A program made the position numbers and the translations under genes. A stretch of 17,231 nt of DNA from Thermoleophilaceae bacterium (GTDB lineage: Bacteria; Actinomycetota; Thermoleophilia; Solirubrobacterales; Thermoleophilaceae): assembly GCA_013695855.1 (NCBI GenBank), contig JACCZR010000208.1, positions 1-17,231 of the forward strand, read 5' to 3'. The notes under the pieces are model-generated. The model searched no databases. It worked only from the letters and a program-made list of their open reading frames with translations, and had not been told where the DNA came from. This document shows positions 1 to 7,707 of the stretch, piece after piece; the stretch's first letter is position 1; each line of letters starts with the position of its first letter.

Positions 1-1144
1 AGTACTCGAGGCCCACGCACGCTTTGCTGTCGTCGGGCACCATCCACGGGCTCCAGGAGCGGAAGTTCTGGATGCGGCCGACCTCGACGTCGGGCTCGTG
101 GATGTAGATCCAGTTGTCGGGGAAGAGGTCCTCCCCGTCGAGCACCAGCGACACGGTGAGGAAGTCGCGGTAGCGCAGCCCCTTGGCCGCGGCGATCACC
201 TCGGGCTTGGGGCGCGGCTCAGCCATGCCCACGGTGTTGCGCAGCGGCAGCGACGAGATGACGTTGGCGGCCTCGTAGACCTCATCGGGCGTGTGCACGC
301 GCACGCAGCGGCTGCCCTCGATCTCGAGCTTGGTGACCGGCGTGTTCATCAGCACCTTGCCGCCGAGGCGCTGGATGTCGTCGGTCATCGTCTCCCACAT
401 CTGGCCGGGGCCGTAGCGCGGGTAGTGGAACTCGCCGATGAGCGTCTTGATCTCGTCGCCCTTGTTGCCGAAGAAGGCGGCCTTGGCGGCGCTGAAGAAG
501 GACAGCCCCTTGATTCTCTGGGCGGCCCAGTCGGCGCGGATCTCCGATACAGGGACTCCCCACACCTTCTCGGTATAGGAACGAAAGAAGTTGTCGAACA
601 GGCGCTTGCCGAAGCGGTTGATCACCCACTGCTCGAATGTGTCCTCGCGCCCCTTTGGCCTGATCTTGACCCACGCGTAGGAGGCCATGCAGCGCGTGAG
701 CTCGACCGGGCCGAGCTTCTTGATCACATCAGCCCCGCGGAGCGGGTAGTCGAGAAAGCGCTTGCGCCAGTAGATGCGCGACATGCGCGGGCGCTTGAGG
801 AACTCCTCGCGCATGATCTCGTGCCAGAGGTCGTCGACCTCCTGGACCTTGGTGAAGAAGCGGTGGCCGCCGAGGTCAAAGCGGTACTTGCCGCCCGGGC
901 CGTCGCGGACCTCTGTCTTGGCGATGCCGCCCACCTGGTCCTCGGCCTCGAAGACGATGACCGGCAGACCCTGCTTGGTGAGCAGGTACGCCGCGGTCAG
1001 GCCCGCGGGCCCCGCCCCGATGATCAGGGTCGGCTTGTCGCGAAGCTCCGGGTCGGCCAGCTCCTGTGTGGGGGTGGGCACGGCGCGAAGCTCCGGGTCG
1101 GCCGGCTCGTCCGTGGGGGAATGGGCGCTGTTGCCGTCTGCCAT
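1..1144 (-). CDS. FAD-dependent oxidoreductase, amine-oxidase/UDP-galactopyranose-mutase-like (3' end missing)
   Basis: The reading frame is open from an ATG at 1144 to the left edge, so 381 codons are seen and the C-terminus is missing. After an acidic, proline-rich extension of about 37 residues comes a Rossmann FAD-binding motif, IIGAGPAG (about 41-48), with the acidic end of strand 2 in VIVFEAE (62-68). A GGHRFFTK block follows (92-99), typical of the protoporphyrinogen-oxidase/phytoene-desaturase/UGM-like flavoprotein superfamily (COG1232 type). A later FHYPRYGPGQMWE stretch also fits that family. No signal peptide is seen, so it is probably cytoplasmic. It starts 7 bp after the stop of the GT39-like gene, so it is almost certainly co-transcribed with it. 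In such a glycan operon a sugar-nucleotide mutase or related redox step is plausible, but the substrate cannot be read from the sequence. The family call is firm; the reaction is not known. Confidence 0.85.
   Translation of the reverse strand, partial: MADGNSAHSPTDEPADPELRAVPTPTQELADPELRDKPTLIIGAGPAGLTAAYLLTKQGLPVIVFEAEDQVGGIAKTEVRDGPGGKYRFDLGGHRFFTKVQEVDDLWHEIMREEFLKRPRMSRIYWRKRFLDYPLRGADVIKKLGPVELTRCMASYAWVKIRPKGREDTFEQWVINRFGKRLFDNFFRSYTEKVWGVPVSEIRADWAAQRIKGLSFFSAAKAAFFGNKGDEIKTLIGEFHYPRYGPGQMWETMTDDIQRLGGKVLMNTPVTKLEIEGSRCVRVHTPDEVYEAANVISSLPLRNTVGMAEPRPKPEVIAAAKGLRYRDFLTVSLVLDGEDLFPDNWIYIHEPDVEVGRIQNFRSWSPWMVPDDSKACVGLEY
1040..1119 (-). repeat. Imperfect 45-bp tandem duplication in the N-terminal extension of the FAD oxidoreductase
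   Basis: Positions 1040-1074 and 1085-1119 match at 31 of 35 bases, with a period of 45 bp (15 codons). The repeat encodes two copies of an (E)x-ADPELR segment ahead of the FAD-binding domain. Because the period is a multiple of three, the frame is kept. It looks like an in-frame internal duplication in a disordered N-terminal tail. Confidence 0.75.
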
Positions 1145-1154
1145 CTCGTCCTCA
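1145..1154 (-). promoter_or_regulatory. Shine-Dalgarno site of the FAD oxidoreductase overlapping the upstream stop codon
   Basis: On the minus strand the sequence reads TGAGGACGAG directly before the ATG at 1144. The TGA is the stop codon of the upstream membrane glycosyltransferase, and GAGGA lies about 4-5 nt before the ATG. Termination and re-initiation are therefore probably coupled. Confidence 0.6.
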
Positions 1155-2777
1155 GCTCGTCTTCTCGTAGAGCACTCCGCGTACTCCGATTCGGGTGGCC
1201 CGCCGGTAGAACTCGGGCGCTGCCTGCAGTTGGCGAAAGCGGGGATCCAGACCCATCTCGAGGCCCCATTGGGCCGACCGCCGCCGCACGAGCTGTGTCC
1301 AGGGCGCGTCCCAGTCGTTCTGCTGCGTGGTGACCGGGTGCACGAAGAACACCTTCGCGCCGCGCGGGAGGCTAGCAAGCTGCGGGTCGAGGTTTCGCTC
1401 GGGGGTGGCCGCCAGCAGGCGGTCCTGGGCGTCGGTCCAGTCCATGACGCTCGCGTTCTTCACCGGCCCCAGGGGCGTGGCGTACCTCAGACCACCGACC
1501 GGCAGGTGATAGTCGATCAGCGGCGTCTGCTCGGGCTGCATCACCACCACGAGGTCACCCGATCGAAGCTGCGGGGTGGCGGTCTTGCCCAGGTCCGCCG
1601 CGTTGCTCTTGTTCTTGAGCTCATAGCTCTTGGGGACCGACCAGACGCCCAGGACGATGACCAATCCGACCAGGCCGAGCTTCCCGGCGCGGGCGAGGCC
1701 GACGGCCGCCAGAAGGAGCAGCGCACCGAGCGTGGCGCCCAGGTAGCGCGTGGTCCATGCGGGAGAGACCTGGGAGACCAGCCACGCCACCGCGAGCGTC
1801 CCGACGAAGGCGATGGCGATGGTGAAGACCGCGCTTCGCTCCCGGCTGAGGCGCTCGCGCAGCGCCAAGGCCAGGCCCGAGCCGGCGGCGAGCACGAGGG
1901 CCACCGTGGCCGAGCCGCCACCGAGCAGGGACTTGGCGATCTGGATCGGCGCCCCGAACCTCGGCGAGTCGAGCCACGGGGCCCCGGTGTGCTGCACCTG
2001 GTAGAGGAGGGTGGGCAGCCACGGGAGGTAGAGCAGGGCCGCCGCGCCGAAGCCGATGGCGGCGTCGCGCAGGAGATCCCGCCGTCCGTCGGAGATGGAG
2101 TGGAGCGAGCGGTGCTCGGCCGGCCGACCCCCGGCCTGCGCTGCGTCGCTGGTGCGCCAGAGGAACGCCAGCGAGACGACCAAGCCGGCGGCCACGAACA
2201 CCCCCCAGTTGTGGGTGTAGAACAGTGCGGCCAGGGAGACGGCGAGCACCGGCAGGTAGTGACGGCGCCGAAAGACGAAGACGTGCACGAACGACGCCGT
2301 GACGATCAGGCTGAGGAGCACCATCAGCGAGTACATCCGCGTCTCCTGCGCGTAGGTGGTCACGAACGGGTTGACCGCGGCCAAGGCGGCGGCGATCAGG
2401 CCCGCGCGGCGGTCGAAGAGAGTCCACCCGGCCCACAGCGCCGCCGGGATCAGCAGGAGCGAGATCACGACCGAGAGCCCCTGGGTCTCCCCCGGGCCGC
2501 TGCCGATCACGTTCGTCCACAGGCTGAGCAGCATGTAGTAGAGCGGCGGCGAGCCATCCTGGCGCAGGACCCCCGGGATGTCGAAAAAGGGCTGGGAGGA
2601 GATGCCGATCGACAGCCCCTCGTCCATCCACAGCGAGGCGCCCAAGCTACGTGTGCGCAGCACGAGCGAGACGAGCAGGAGGCCGAGCACGAGGAGCGCC
2701 ACCCACCAGTTGCCTGCGGGCAGGGAGGCGGGGAGGCGGGGCAGGCCTCGGGGCCGGCGGGACGCGACGGAGGCCAC
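1152..2777 (-). CDS. GT-C membrane glycosyltransferase, GT39/PMT (ArnT-like) family
   Basis: A 541-residue polytopic membrane protein with the layout of lipid-linked-sugar-dependent glycosyltransferases of the PMT/ArnT (GT39/GT83) type. After a first transmembrane helix (about 24-40) there is the acidic signature LWMDEGLS (49-56) in the first outside loop, where D52 and E53 occupy the catalytic DE position. It is followed by DGSPPLYY (74-81), the usual substrate-loop P-P-L-Y motif, and AQETRMYS (143-150). Many further hydrophobic segments follow, then a soluble C-terminal part of about 140 residues likely to face outside. The family uses polyprenyl-phosphate sugars at the outer membrane face; the acceptor (protein, lipid or glycan) cannot be told. 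The start is a GTG at 2777 with only a weak AAGG upstream. It lies 128 bp after the GT-C-like gene and 7 bp before the FAD oxidoreductase, all on the minus strand. Confidence 0.82.
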   Translation of the reverse strand: MASVASRRPRGLPRLPASLPAGNWWVALLVLGLLLVSLVLRTRSLGASLWMDEGLSIGISSQPFFDIPGVLRQDGSPPLYYMLLSLWTNVIGSGPGETQGLSVVISLLLIPAALWAGWTLFDRRAGLIAAALAAVNPFVTTYAQETRMYSLMVLLSLIVTASFVHVFVFRRRHYLPVLAVSLAALFYTHNWGVFVAAGLVVSLAFLWRTSDAAQAGGRPAEHRSLHSISDGRRDLLRDAAIGFGAAALLYLPWLPTLLYQVQHTGAPWLDSPRFGAPIQIAKSLLGGGSATVALVLAAGSGLALALRERLSRERSAVFTIAIAFVGTLAVAWLVSQVSPAWTTRYLGATLGALLLLAAVGLARAGKLGLVGLVIVLGVWSVPKSYELKNKSNAADLGKTATPQLRSGDLVVVMQPEQTPLIDYHLPVGGLRYATPLGPVKNASVMDWTDAQDRLLAATPERNLDPQLASLPRGAKVFFVHPVTTQQNDWDAPWTQLVRRRSAQWGLEMGLDPRFRQLQAAPEFYRRATRIGVRGVLYEKTS

Positions 2778-2905
2778 CCGGAGACCTTAGTCAGTCACCT
2801 GCGGGCGTCAAGGCCGCAGAGTTGCTGCCAAGGGGCTCCCAGCGCCGTGAACGTCTGCGGCTTCCAGCGCGCAGGGGCCGATGGCGACGGGACGTCTGCG
2901 GAAGT
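2778..2905. other. 128-bp intergenic spacer within the minus-strand operon
   Basis: This is the only sizeable gap in the leftward gene run. It holds a direct repeat, acgtctgcgg, at 2851-2860 and 2892-2901 (41 bp apart). An inverted copy of its core (ccgcaga) lies at 2814-2820. The 33-bp loop is too long for a classical terminator, and I see no convincing promoter. It could be an internal promoter/operator region or merely spacer. Confidence 0.4.
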
Positions 2906-4522
2906 TCATCGGATCCTCGCGCGGCCGCCGGCGGGTGAACGCGGGGCTTCGCGTGAAGCGGCGGGGCAGGCCGAGCCACCGTCGGGGGGCACGGTAAGGA
3001 CTCGCCACTTGCCCACGCGGGCGATCTGCTCGTAACGGCGATCGGTCAGCTCGATCACCAGCGGGCCGGTCGGGATGGTCCGGGTGCGAAACGCGGCACC
3101 GGGTGGAGGGGTGCCCTCCAGCGAGCGCACCTGCGCTCCGTGGACGCCGAGCTCGTAGGCGACCATCTGGGTCTGATAGGGCCCGCTGTAGAGGCCGCCG
3201 CAGGCCTTCAGGCGCTCCTTGCCGCCGGCGGCGGCGATCACCTTCTCGAGGTTGGGCCACAGCGAGACCTCGTGGGCCACCAGCTTGCGCACCTGGACGA
3301 AGCGGGTCTCCACGAAGCTGTCGCCCTTCTGGCCCATCACGGGCGCCACCACCAGAAAGGCGCCCACCGTCGCGGCGCCGATGATCGCCGCGCGGGTAGC
3401 CCAGCTCCTGCCCGTGAGCCGCCCAGCGAGGGCTCCGGTGGCGCGCAGGACGAACGCCGCGCCCACGCCGGCCAGCACGGTGCAGGCGGTCAGCGACACG
3501 ATCAGGTAGCGCTGGTTGCCCGCGTAGCCCGCCTCGGTCATCACCGCCACCAGCGCAAACCAGGCGCACCCTCCGGCGAACAGGACGAGCACCGGCCGGT
3601 CGCTGCGCCGGCGCAGGAAGCGGTAGAGAGCCCACGCCACCGCCACGGCGGCGCCGATCTTCACGGGGGTGCCCAGCGCGCCCCCGAAGCGCTCGATCAG
3701 CAGCATGGTCGGGTTCTCGGCGAGGGCCGCGCTGCCGCGGTTGGGATTGGTGGCGCGGGTGGCGGCCCGCAGCGCCTCGCCCGAGCCCCACAGCTCCGGG
3801 CCGAACCACAGCAGCGGGACGAGCAGCCCGAGCAGCGCCGTTCGCAGCCGCAGGGCGGGTTCACGGATCGCCAGGAACAGTCCGTACAGGCCGAGGAACG
3901 GCCAGATCTCCGGGCGCAGCAGGGCTGCGGCCAGGGCGAAGTACAGAGCGTGCGCTCGGCGGTGGTCGAGGTGGCGCTCGAAGGCCAGCAGCACAAGCGC
4001 CACCATGAGCGCCTCGGAGTTGCCCAGCGTGGCGTCGCGCACGAAGTTGAAGCTGGTGAGCAGCAGGACGCCGCAGGCCACCGCTCCGAGCGCGCCGGCC
4101 AGCCCGCCGCCGCCGAGACGCCAGGCCAGCCGGAAGGCCATCGCGCAGGCCAACAGCGCACCGGCCCGGGCCACGGCCAGCCACAGCAGTGGTGCGGCGT
4201 CCTCGCCGAAGAGGGAGAAGAAGGTGGTGAACACCACCGGCAGGGGCTTCCACGAGGGCCCGCCCTCGGTCACCAGGTCGAGATGGGCGATCTCCCTCCC
4301 CCACAGGATCCAGGCCCACGGGTCGTAGGTCGGGGTGGCGTAGAAGAACAGGCTGAGCGCGCCGAGCGCCAGGCAGGCGGCGAAGATCAGTCCGAGCCCA
4401 CGCGGAGGACCTGTGACATCGCGGGCGTCGGCGGGCTCGCGGGCGCTCACCGGCGAGCGCCTCTCGGGGCCCTCTCCCTGTCTCAGGCGAAGGAGGCGGG
4501 CATCGGCGCCGGGTGCCCGCAC
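2906..4522 (-). CDS. Uncharacterised polytopic membrane protein, GT-C glycosyltransferase-like (paralogue of 9453-10853)
   Basis: A 538-residue polytopic protein from the GTG at 4522; a GTG at 4450 (residue 25), with AGAGG upstream, is a good alternative start. The first membrane helix (about 43-62) is followed by TYDPWAWILWGRE (65-77) and TEGGPSWKPLPV (85-96). These hold conserved D and E residues in the first outside loop, as in GT-C enzymes. Further blocks are LLRPEIWPF, MTEAGYAGNQRY and a soluble C-terminal domain with an AAGGKERL helix and a GKWRV strand. The same blocks in the same order recur in the protein at 9453-10853, so the two are paralogues. A GT-C-type lipid-sugar-dependent glycosyltransferase is the best guess; I recognise no named family. 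It starts 4 bp after the stop of the UPF0104-like gene, so translation is probably coupled. Confidence 0.72.
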   Translation of the reverse strand: MRAPGADARLLRLRQGEGPERRSPVSAREPADARDVTGPPRGLGLIFAACLALGALSLFFYATPTYDPWAWILWGREIAHLDLVTEGGPSWKPLPVVFTTFFSLFGEDAAPLLWLAVARAGALLACAMAFRLAWRLGGGGLAGALGAVACGVLLLTSFNFVRDATLGNSEALMVALVLLAFERHLDHRRAHALYFALAAALLRPEIWPFLGLYGLFLAIREPALRLRTALLGLLVPLLWFGPELWGSGEALRAATRATNPNRGSAALAENPTMLLIERFGGALGTPVKIGAAVAVAWALYRFLRRRSDRPVLVLFAGGCAWFALVAVMTEAGYAGNQRYLIVSLTACTVLAGVGAAFVLRATGALAGRLTGRSWATRAAIIGAATVGAFLVVAPVMGQKGDSFVETRFVQVRKLVAHEVSLWPNLEKVIAAAGGKERLKACGGLYSGPYQTQMVAYELGVHGAQVRSLEGTPPPGAAFRTRTIPTGPLVIELTDRRYEQIARVGKWRVLTVPPDGGSACPAASREAPRSPAGGRARIR

Positions 4523-4526
4523 GAAG

Positions 4527-5486
4527 CTACGCCCGGCTTGGCGCGAGCCGTGCGGCGCTGCGCAGCCGCGCCCAGCCGCCGTAGCGTGAGACCAGCACGA
4601 CGAGGCCGACGACCGTGATCGGCACGTAGAGGATGAAGCGCAGCAGGAGCAGGTAGGAGACCACTACCGCGCCGGCGCCACCGAGTGCCCGCGCGCCGAA
4701 GGCGACCGCGGCGTCGAAGGTCCCGATGGACCCGGGGGCAGCAGGCAGGGCGGCGACGAAATTGGTGAGCGCCACCAGGTAGAGAGCCCCGCTAACGCTG
4801 ATGTTCAGCTTCACCGCCTCGGCCACCGCCAGGTAGACGGCGCCCTCGAGAAGCCAGAGCACGAATGTGACCCCCAGGAGCAATACGCCTTCCTTGCGGA
4901 TCAGCGCGCGGGGAGCATCGGCCAGCGGGCGGATGAACTCGCGTACCCGCACCATGGACCCACGCCGGCGAAGGAACTCCAGCCCGGCGATTCCGACGAT
5001 GAGCACAGCCACCACCACGCTGCCGATGAGCAGCGGATGGTCGGTGGGCAGGACATCGCGGTTGAGGGTGAGCGTGACGACCGCGGCGAGGATCGTTCCC
5101 AGAGCGATCGCGTCGAGAGCCCGCTCGGCCACGATGGTGCCGGTGACCGTGCGCCTGCCGGCGTCGGTGCGCTGGCACAGGAGCACCACCCTCAGAGCTT
5201 CGCCCGCACGGGCCGGGAGCACGTTGTTGCCCATGTAGCCGACCGTGGTCAGGCCGTAGCAGTCTTTGCGCGGGGCGCGGACGCCGGTCAGCCGAAGGAT
5301 GTGGTGCCAGCGCTCGGCCCGCACTGCCGTGGCGGCGCCGTAGATGACCAGCGCGAGCCCGAGCAGCGCGAGGGCGCCCGCGCTGTCGGGAAAGCGCGGG
5401 GCGTCCTGATGGGCGGCCCACCAGACGACGGCACCGAGCGCGACCAGAGAGAGGGCCGCTTGGATGAGCGCAAGACGACGGTTCAT
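4527..5486 (-). CDS. UPF0104 / lysylphosphatidylglycerol-synthase-type transmembrane protein
   Basis: I chose the ATG at 5486 (319 residues, MNRRLALIQAAL), which places the first membrane helix at the N-terminus and gives the normal family length. The frame stays open to an ATG at 5654, but that extra part is Arg/Ser/Pro-rich and unlike the family. Diagnostic motifs are GNNVLPARAGEALR (86-99), ERALD (121-125) and, near the C-terminus, PAAPGSIGTFDAA. These are typical of the LPG_synthase_TM (PF03706, UPF0104) family. Family members are polytopic inner-membrane proteins; some flip or modify lipids and others sit in glycolipid or glycosyl-transfer loci. The catalytic lysyl-transfer domain of MprF is absent, so it is not an LPG synthase itself. 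As first gene of the leftward operon with two glycosyltransferases, a role in lipid-linked sugar handling is plausible. Confidence 0.82.
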   Translation of the reverse strand: MNRRLALIQAALSLVALGAVVWWAAHQDAPRFPDSAGALALLGLALVIYGAATAVRAERWHHILRLTGVRAPRKDCYGLTTVGYMGNNVLPARAGEALRVVLLCQRTDAGRRTVTGTIVAERALDAIALGTILAAVVTLTLNRDVLPTDHPLLIGSVVVAVLIVGIAGLEFLRRRGSMVRVREFIRPLADAPRALIRKEGVLLLGVTFVLWLLEGAVYLAVAEAVKLNISVSGALYLVALTNFVAALPAAPGSIGTFDAAVAFGARALGGAGAVVVSYLLLLRFILYVPITVVGLVVLVSRYGGWARLRSAARLAPSRA

Positions 5487-5739
5487 TCGGGTCCAGGTTC
5501 CACGAGAAGAACGCCGGCTCCTCCGTGTTCGCTGCGGAGGGACGACGCTCGATGGGGCCGGCCGCGTGGACCGACCGCAGCGCCGCACGGTAGCAGGAGA
5601 GCCCGTCGTACGGCGGTGCTCGGCCTGCCTGCCCTCCGAGCAATAGCGAGACACTGGGTCGTTTGGTGTGTTACCGCGCCGAACCTTCGCCAGGAGCCGA
5701 GACCGCGGCTACCCTGATCGCGCCGGTCCTCGGCCCCTC
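5487..5739. promoter_or_regulatory. Divergent intergenic region between the UPF0104-like operon and the GH2 gene
   Basis: At 253 bp this is the longest stretch without a gene, and it must hold the promoters for both divergent units. For the rightward gene, TACCCT at 5710-5715 fits an actinobacterial TAnnnT -10 box, preceded 18 bp upstream by a poor -35 match (TTCGCC, 5686-5691). On the minus strand TACCGT (5592-5587) is a possible -10 with no clear -35. I see no RNA structure, operator palindrome or small gene here. Open frames through the region are Arg-rich and not convincing. Confidence 0.4.
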
Positions 5740-7707
5740 ATGCGCCATCCGCTCAAACTGACCCTCACGCTGCTCGCCCTCGTGGTGGCTGCCTCCGTGC
5801 TCGCCTCGGCCTCCTGGGCCCAGGGCCCGACGGCGCCGGCCCCGACCACGCCCGCTCCGGCCCCGGCGCCCACGCCCACGCCCACGCCCCGACTGGTGGT
5901 CGACACCCCGCAGCGGCGCACGCTCATCCGCGAGGGCCAGGCAGGCCGCCTGCTGATGGGAGGGGCCTGGTACTTCCGCCTCGACGACGCCCGCACCGGC
6001 CGCTTTCAGCGCCAGCGCTCGCTGCGGGGCTGGACCCGCGTGTCGGTTCCTCACAACTGGAACGCCAAGGACGTCACGCTGAACAAGTCCTCGGTGGGCT
6101 GGTATCGCAAGGAGTTCAAGCTCTCGCGCAAGCAGATGCCCAAGGGCACGGCGTGGCGACTGCGCTTCGAATCGGCCAACCACACGGCGATCGTCTACCT
6201 CAACGGCCGCGAGATCGGCCGCCACACGGGCGGCTACCTCCCCTTCGAGGTCGACGCCAAGCCCAAGCGCGGGCGCAACCGCCTGGTGGTGCGGGTCTCC
6301 ACGCTGCGCGGGGCCAATGACCTGACCCACTGGCGTCTCGCGAGGTTCAACGCCTACGGCACCGGCGGCTGGTGGAACTTCGGCGGGCTTCTACGCGAGG
6401 TCTACCTGCGGCCCGTGCGCGGCACCGACATCGAACAGCTCGCGGTGCTCCCGCGACTGAAGAACCCGCGCTCCTCGGCCCGGGTCGTCACCCGGCTGAA
6501 GATCCGCAACCTCGCCCGCAGGCGCCAGACCGTGAAGGTCGCGCTCAAGCTGGGCAAGAAGACTGTGGCCACCGCCTCTCCGCGGATCGCCGGGCGGCGC
6601 AGCCGCGAGGTCCGCACCACCTTCACCATCCGCAGGCCCCGCCTGTGGCAGCCCGGGCGCCCGAGCCTCTACAAGCTCAGCGCCACAGCCTCCAACGAGG
6701 GCGGGGGGAGCCGCTACGGGGTCTCGTTCGGCGTCAAGCACCTCGCGCGCACGGGGGCTGGGGTCGCCCTGCTGAACGGCCGCGCGCTGAACCTGCGCGG
6801 AGCCAGCATCCACGAGGACGACTCGAGCAAGGGCGCGGCCTGGGACACGGGCCAGCGCCGCGCGCACCTCAGCTACCTGAAGTCGCTGGGAGCCACGGTC
6901 ACGCGCGCGCACTATCCGCTGCACCCCGCGTTCATGGAGTCCCTGGACCGCGCCGGGATCATGTTCTGGGCGCAAGCGCCCGTCTACCAGGTGCGCCCCG
7001 AGAAGATGGCCGGCCGGGTCCGCAAGAACGCCGTCCAGGCCAACCGCGACACGGTCACGGCGGGGATCAACCACGCCTCGATCTTCACCTGGTCGCTCGG
7101 CAACGAGCTGTCGGGCACCGACGGCGGGGTCTTCTTCAACGAGACCCAGCCCGCCTACCAGACCTTCGCGACTCAGGCGGCCGCTGCGGTGCGCAAGCTC
7201 GACCCCACCCGCTTCGTGGGCATCGACCGCCAGTCGATCCTCGCGCAGCCGGACCCCTCCCCTGGCCTGGCGAAGGCGATCGACGTGATCGGCATCAACG
7301 AGTACTTCGGCTGGTACCGGGCGTCACAGATCGGCCGGGCGTCGACGACCGGCGATCTCGGCCCGTTCCTCGACCGCACGCACACGCTCTACCCGGGCAA
7401 GCCCCTCTTCGTGACCGAGTACGGCGCCGAGTCCAACCGCAACGGCCCGAACACCGAGCTCGGCACCTACGCCTTCCAGAACAAGTGGACGCTCGACCAC
7501 CTGCGCATCCATGCCTCGAAGCCCTTCGTCAACGGATCGATCCTGTGGGCGCTGCGCGACTTCCGCGTGCACCCGACCTGGGCCGGCGGCAACCCCAAGC
7601 CGAACCCGCCCTGGAACAACAAGGGGCTGATCGACGAAAACGGCGCGGCCAAGCCGGTCTTCGGCCTGGTCCAGCGCGAGTTCCGGGCCACTCGGGCCTT
7701 CAGGTAG
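5740..7707 (+). CDS. Exported family 2 glycoside hydrolase, beta-glucuronidase/beta-galactosidase-like
   Basis: From the ATG at 5740 the protein has 655 residues, beginning with MRHPLKLTLTLLALVVAA and a typical Sec signal peptide (cleavage near ASA/SWA). The frame also runs back to 5668, but the signal peptide fixes this start. A Pro/Ala/Thr linker (about 30-50) follows. Then come the GH2 jelly-roll domain with VPHNW (103-107), GWYRKEF and RHTGGYLPFEVD; the Ig-like domain with LWQPGRPSLY (302-311); and the TIM barrel from LNLRGASIHED (350). E456 in WSLGNEL is the expected acid/base, and E560 in VTEYGAE the nucleophile. Near the C-terminus PPWNNKG has N626-x-K628, which matches the NxK motif that binds the carboxylate in beta-glucuronidases. 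The enzyme probably acts outside the membrane on a beta-glycoside, perhaps a glucuronide. Its last 8 bp overlap the convergent rhomboid gene. Confidence 0.9.
   Translation: MRHPLKLTLTLLALVVAASVLASASWAQGPTAPAPTTPAPAPAPTPTPTPRLVVDTPQRRTLIREGQAGRLLMGGAWYFRLDDARTGRFQRQRSLRGWTRVSVPHNWNAKDVTLNKSSVGWYRKEFKLSRKQMPKGTAWRLRFESANHTAIVYLNGREIGRHTGGYLPFEVDAKPKRGRNRLVVRVSTLRGANDLTHWRLARFNAYGTGGWWNFGGLLREVYLRPVRGTDIEQLAVLPRLKNPRSSARVVTRLKIRNLARRRQTVKVALKLGKKTVATASPRIAGRRSREVRTTFTIRRPRLWQPGRPSLYKLSATASNEGGGSRYGVSFGVKHLARTGAGVALLNGRALNLRGASIHEDDSSKGAAWDTGQRRAHLSYLKSLGATVTRAHYPLHPAFMESLDRAGIMFWAQAPVYQVRPEKMAGRVRKNAVQANRDTVTAGINHASIFTWSLGNELSGTDGGVFFNETQPAYQTFATQAAAAVRKLDPTRFVGIDRQSILAQPDPSPGLAKAIDVIGINEYFGWYRASQIGRASTTGDLGPFLDRTHTLYPGKPLFVTEYGAESNRNGPNTELGTYAFQNKWTLDHLRIHASKPFVNGSILWALRDFRVHPTWAGGNPKPNPPWNNKGLIDENGAAKPVFGLVQREFRATRAFR
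5867..5890 (+). repeat. Hexanucleotide microsatellite coding for the Pro-Thr linker
   Basis: About three tandem cgccca units encode a PTPTPTP run in the linker between the signal peptide and the first domain of the GH2 enzyme. Six-base units keep the frame, so expansion or contraction would only change linker length. Such linkers are common in exported, wall-associated enzymes. Confidence 0.6.

Noticed and set aside
2814..2901. Short direct and inverted repeats in the 128-bp spacer as a terminator or operator
   Set aside because: The inverted arms are 7 bp with a 33-bp loop and no T-tract. Such short matches are expected by chance in GC-rich DNA.
774..3035. A 753-codon open frame on the plus strand
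   Set aside because: It is low-complexity Arg/Gly/Gln/Glu-rich sequence opposite the well-supported FAD oxidoreductase and GT39-like genes, so it is an antisense shadow.
3140..4618. A 492-codon plus-strand open frame opposite the GT-C-like gene
   Set aside because: It is a His/Gln/Glu/Arg-rich shadow without hydrophobic core or motifs. The minus strand has the paralogue-supported membrane protein.
5487..5654. Upstream extension of the UPF0104-like gene to an ATG at 5654
   Set aside because: The 56 extra residues are Arg/Ser/Pro-rich and unlike the family, whose members begin near the first membrane helix. The ATG at 5486 gives the normal length.
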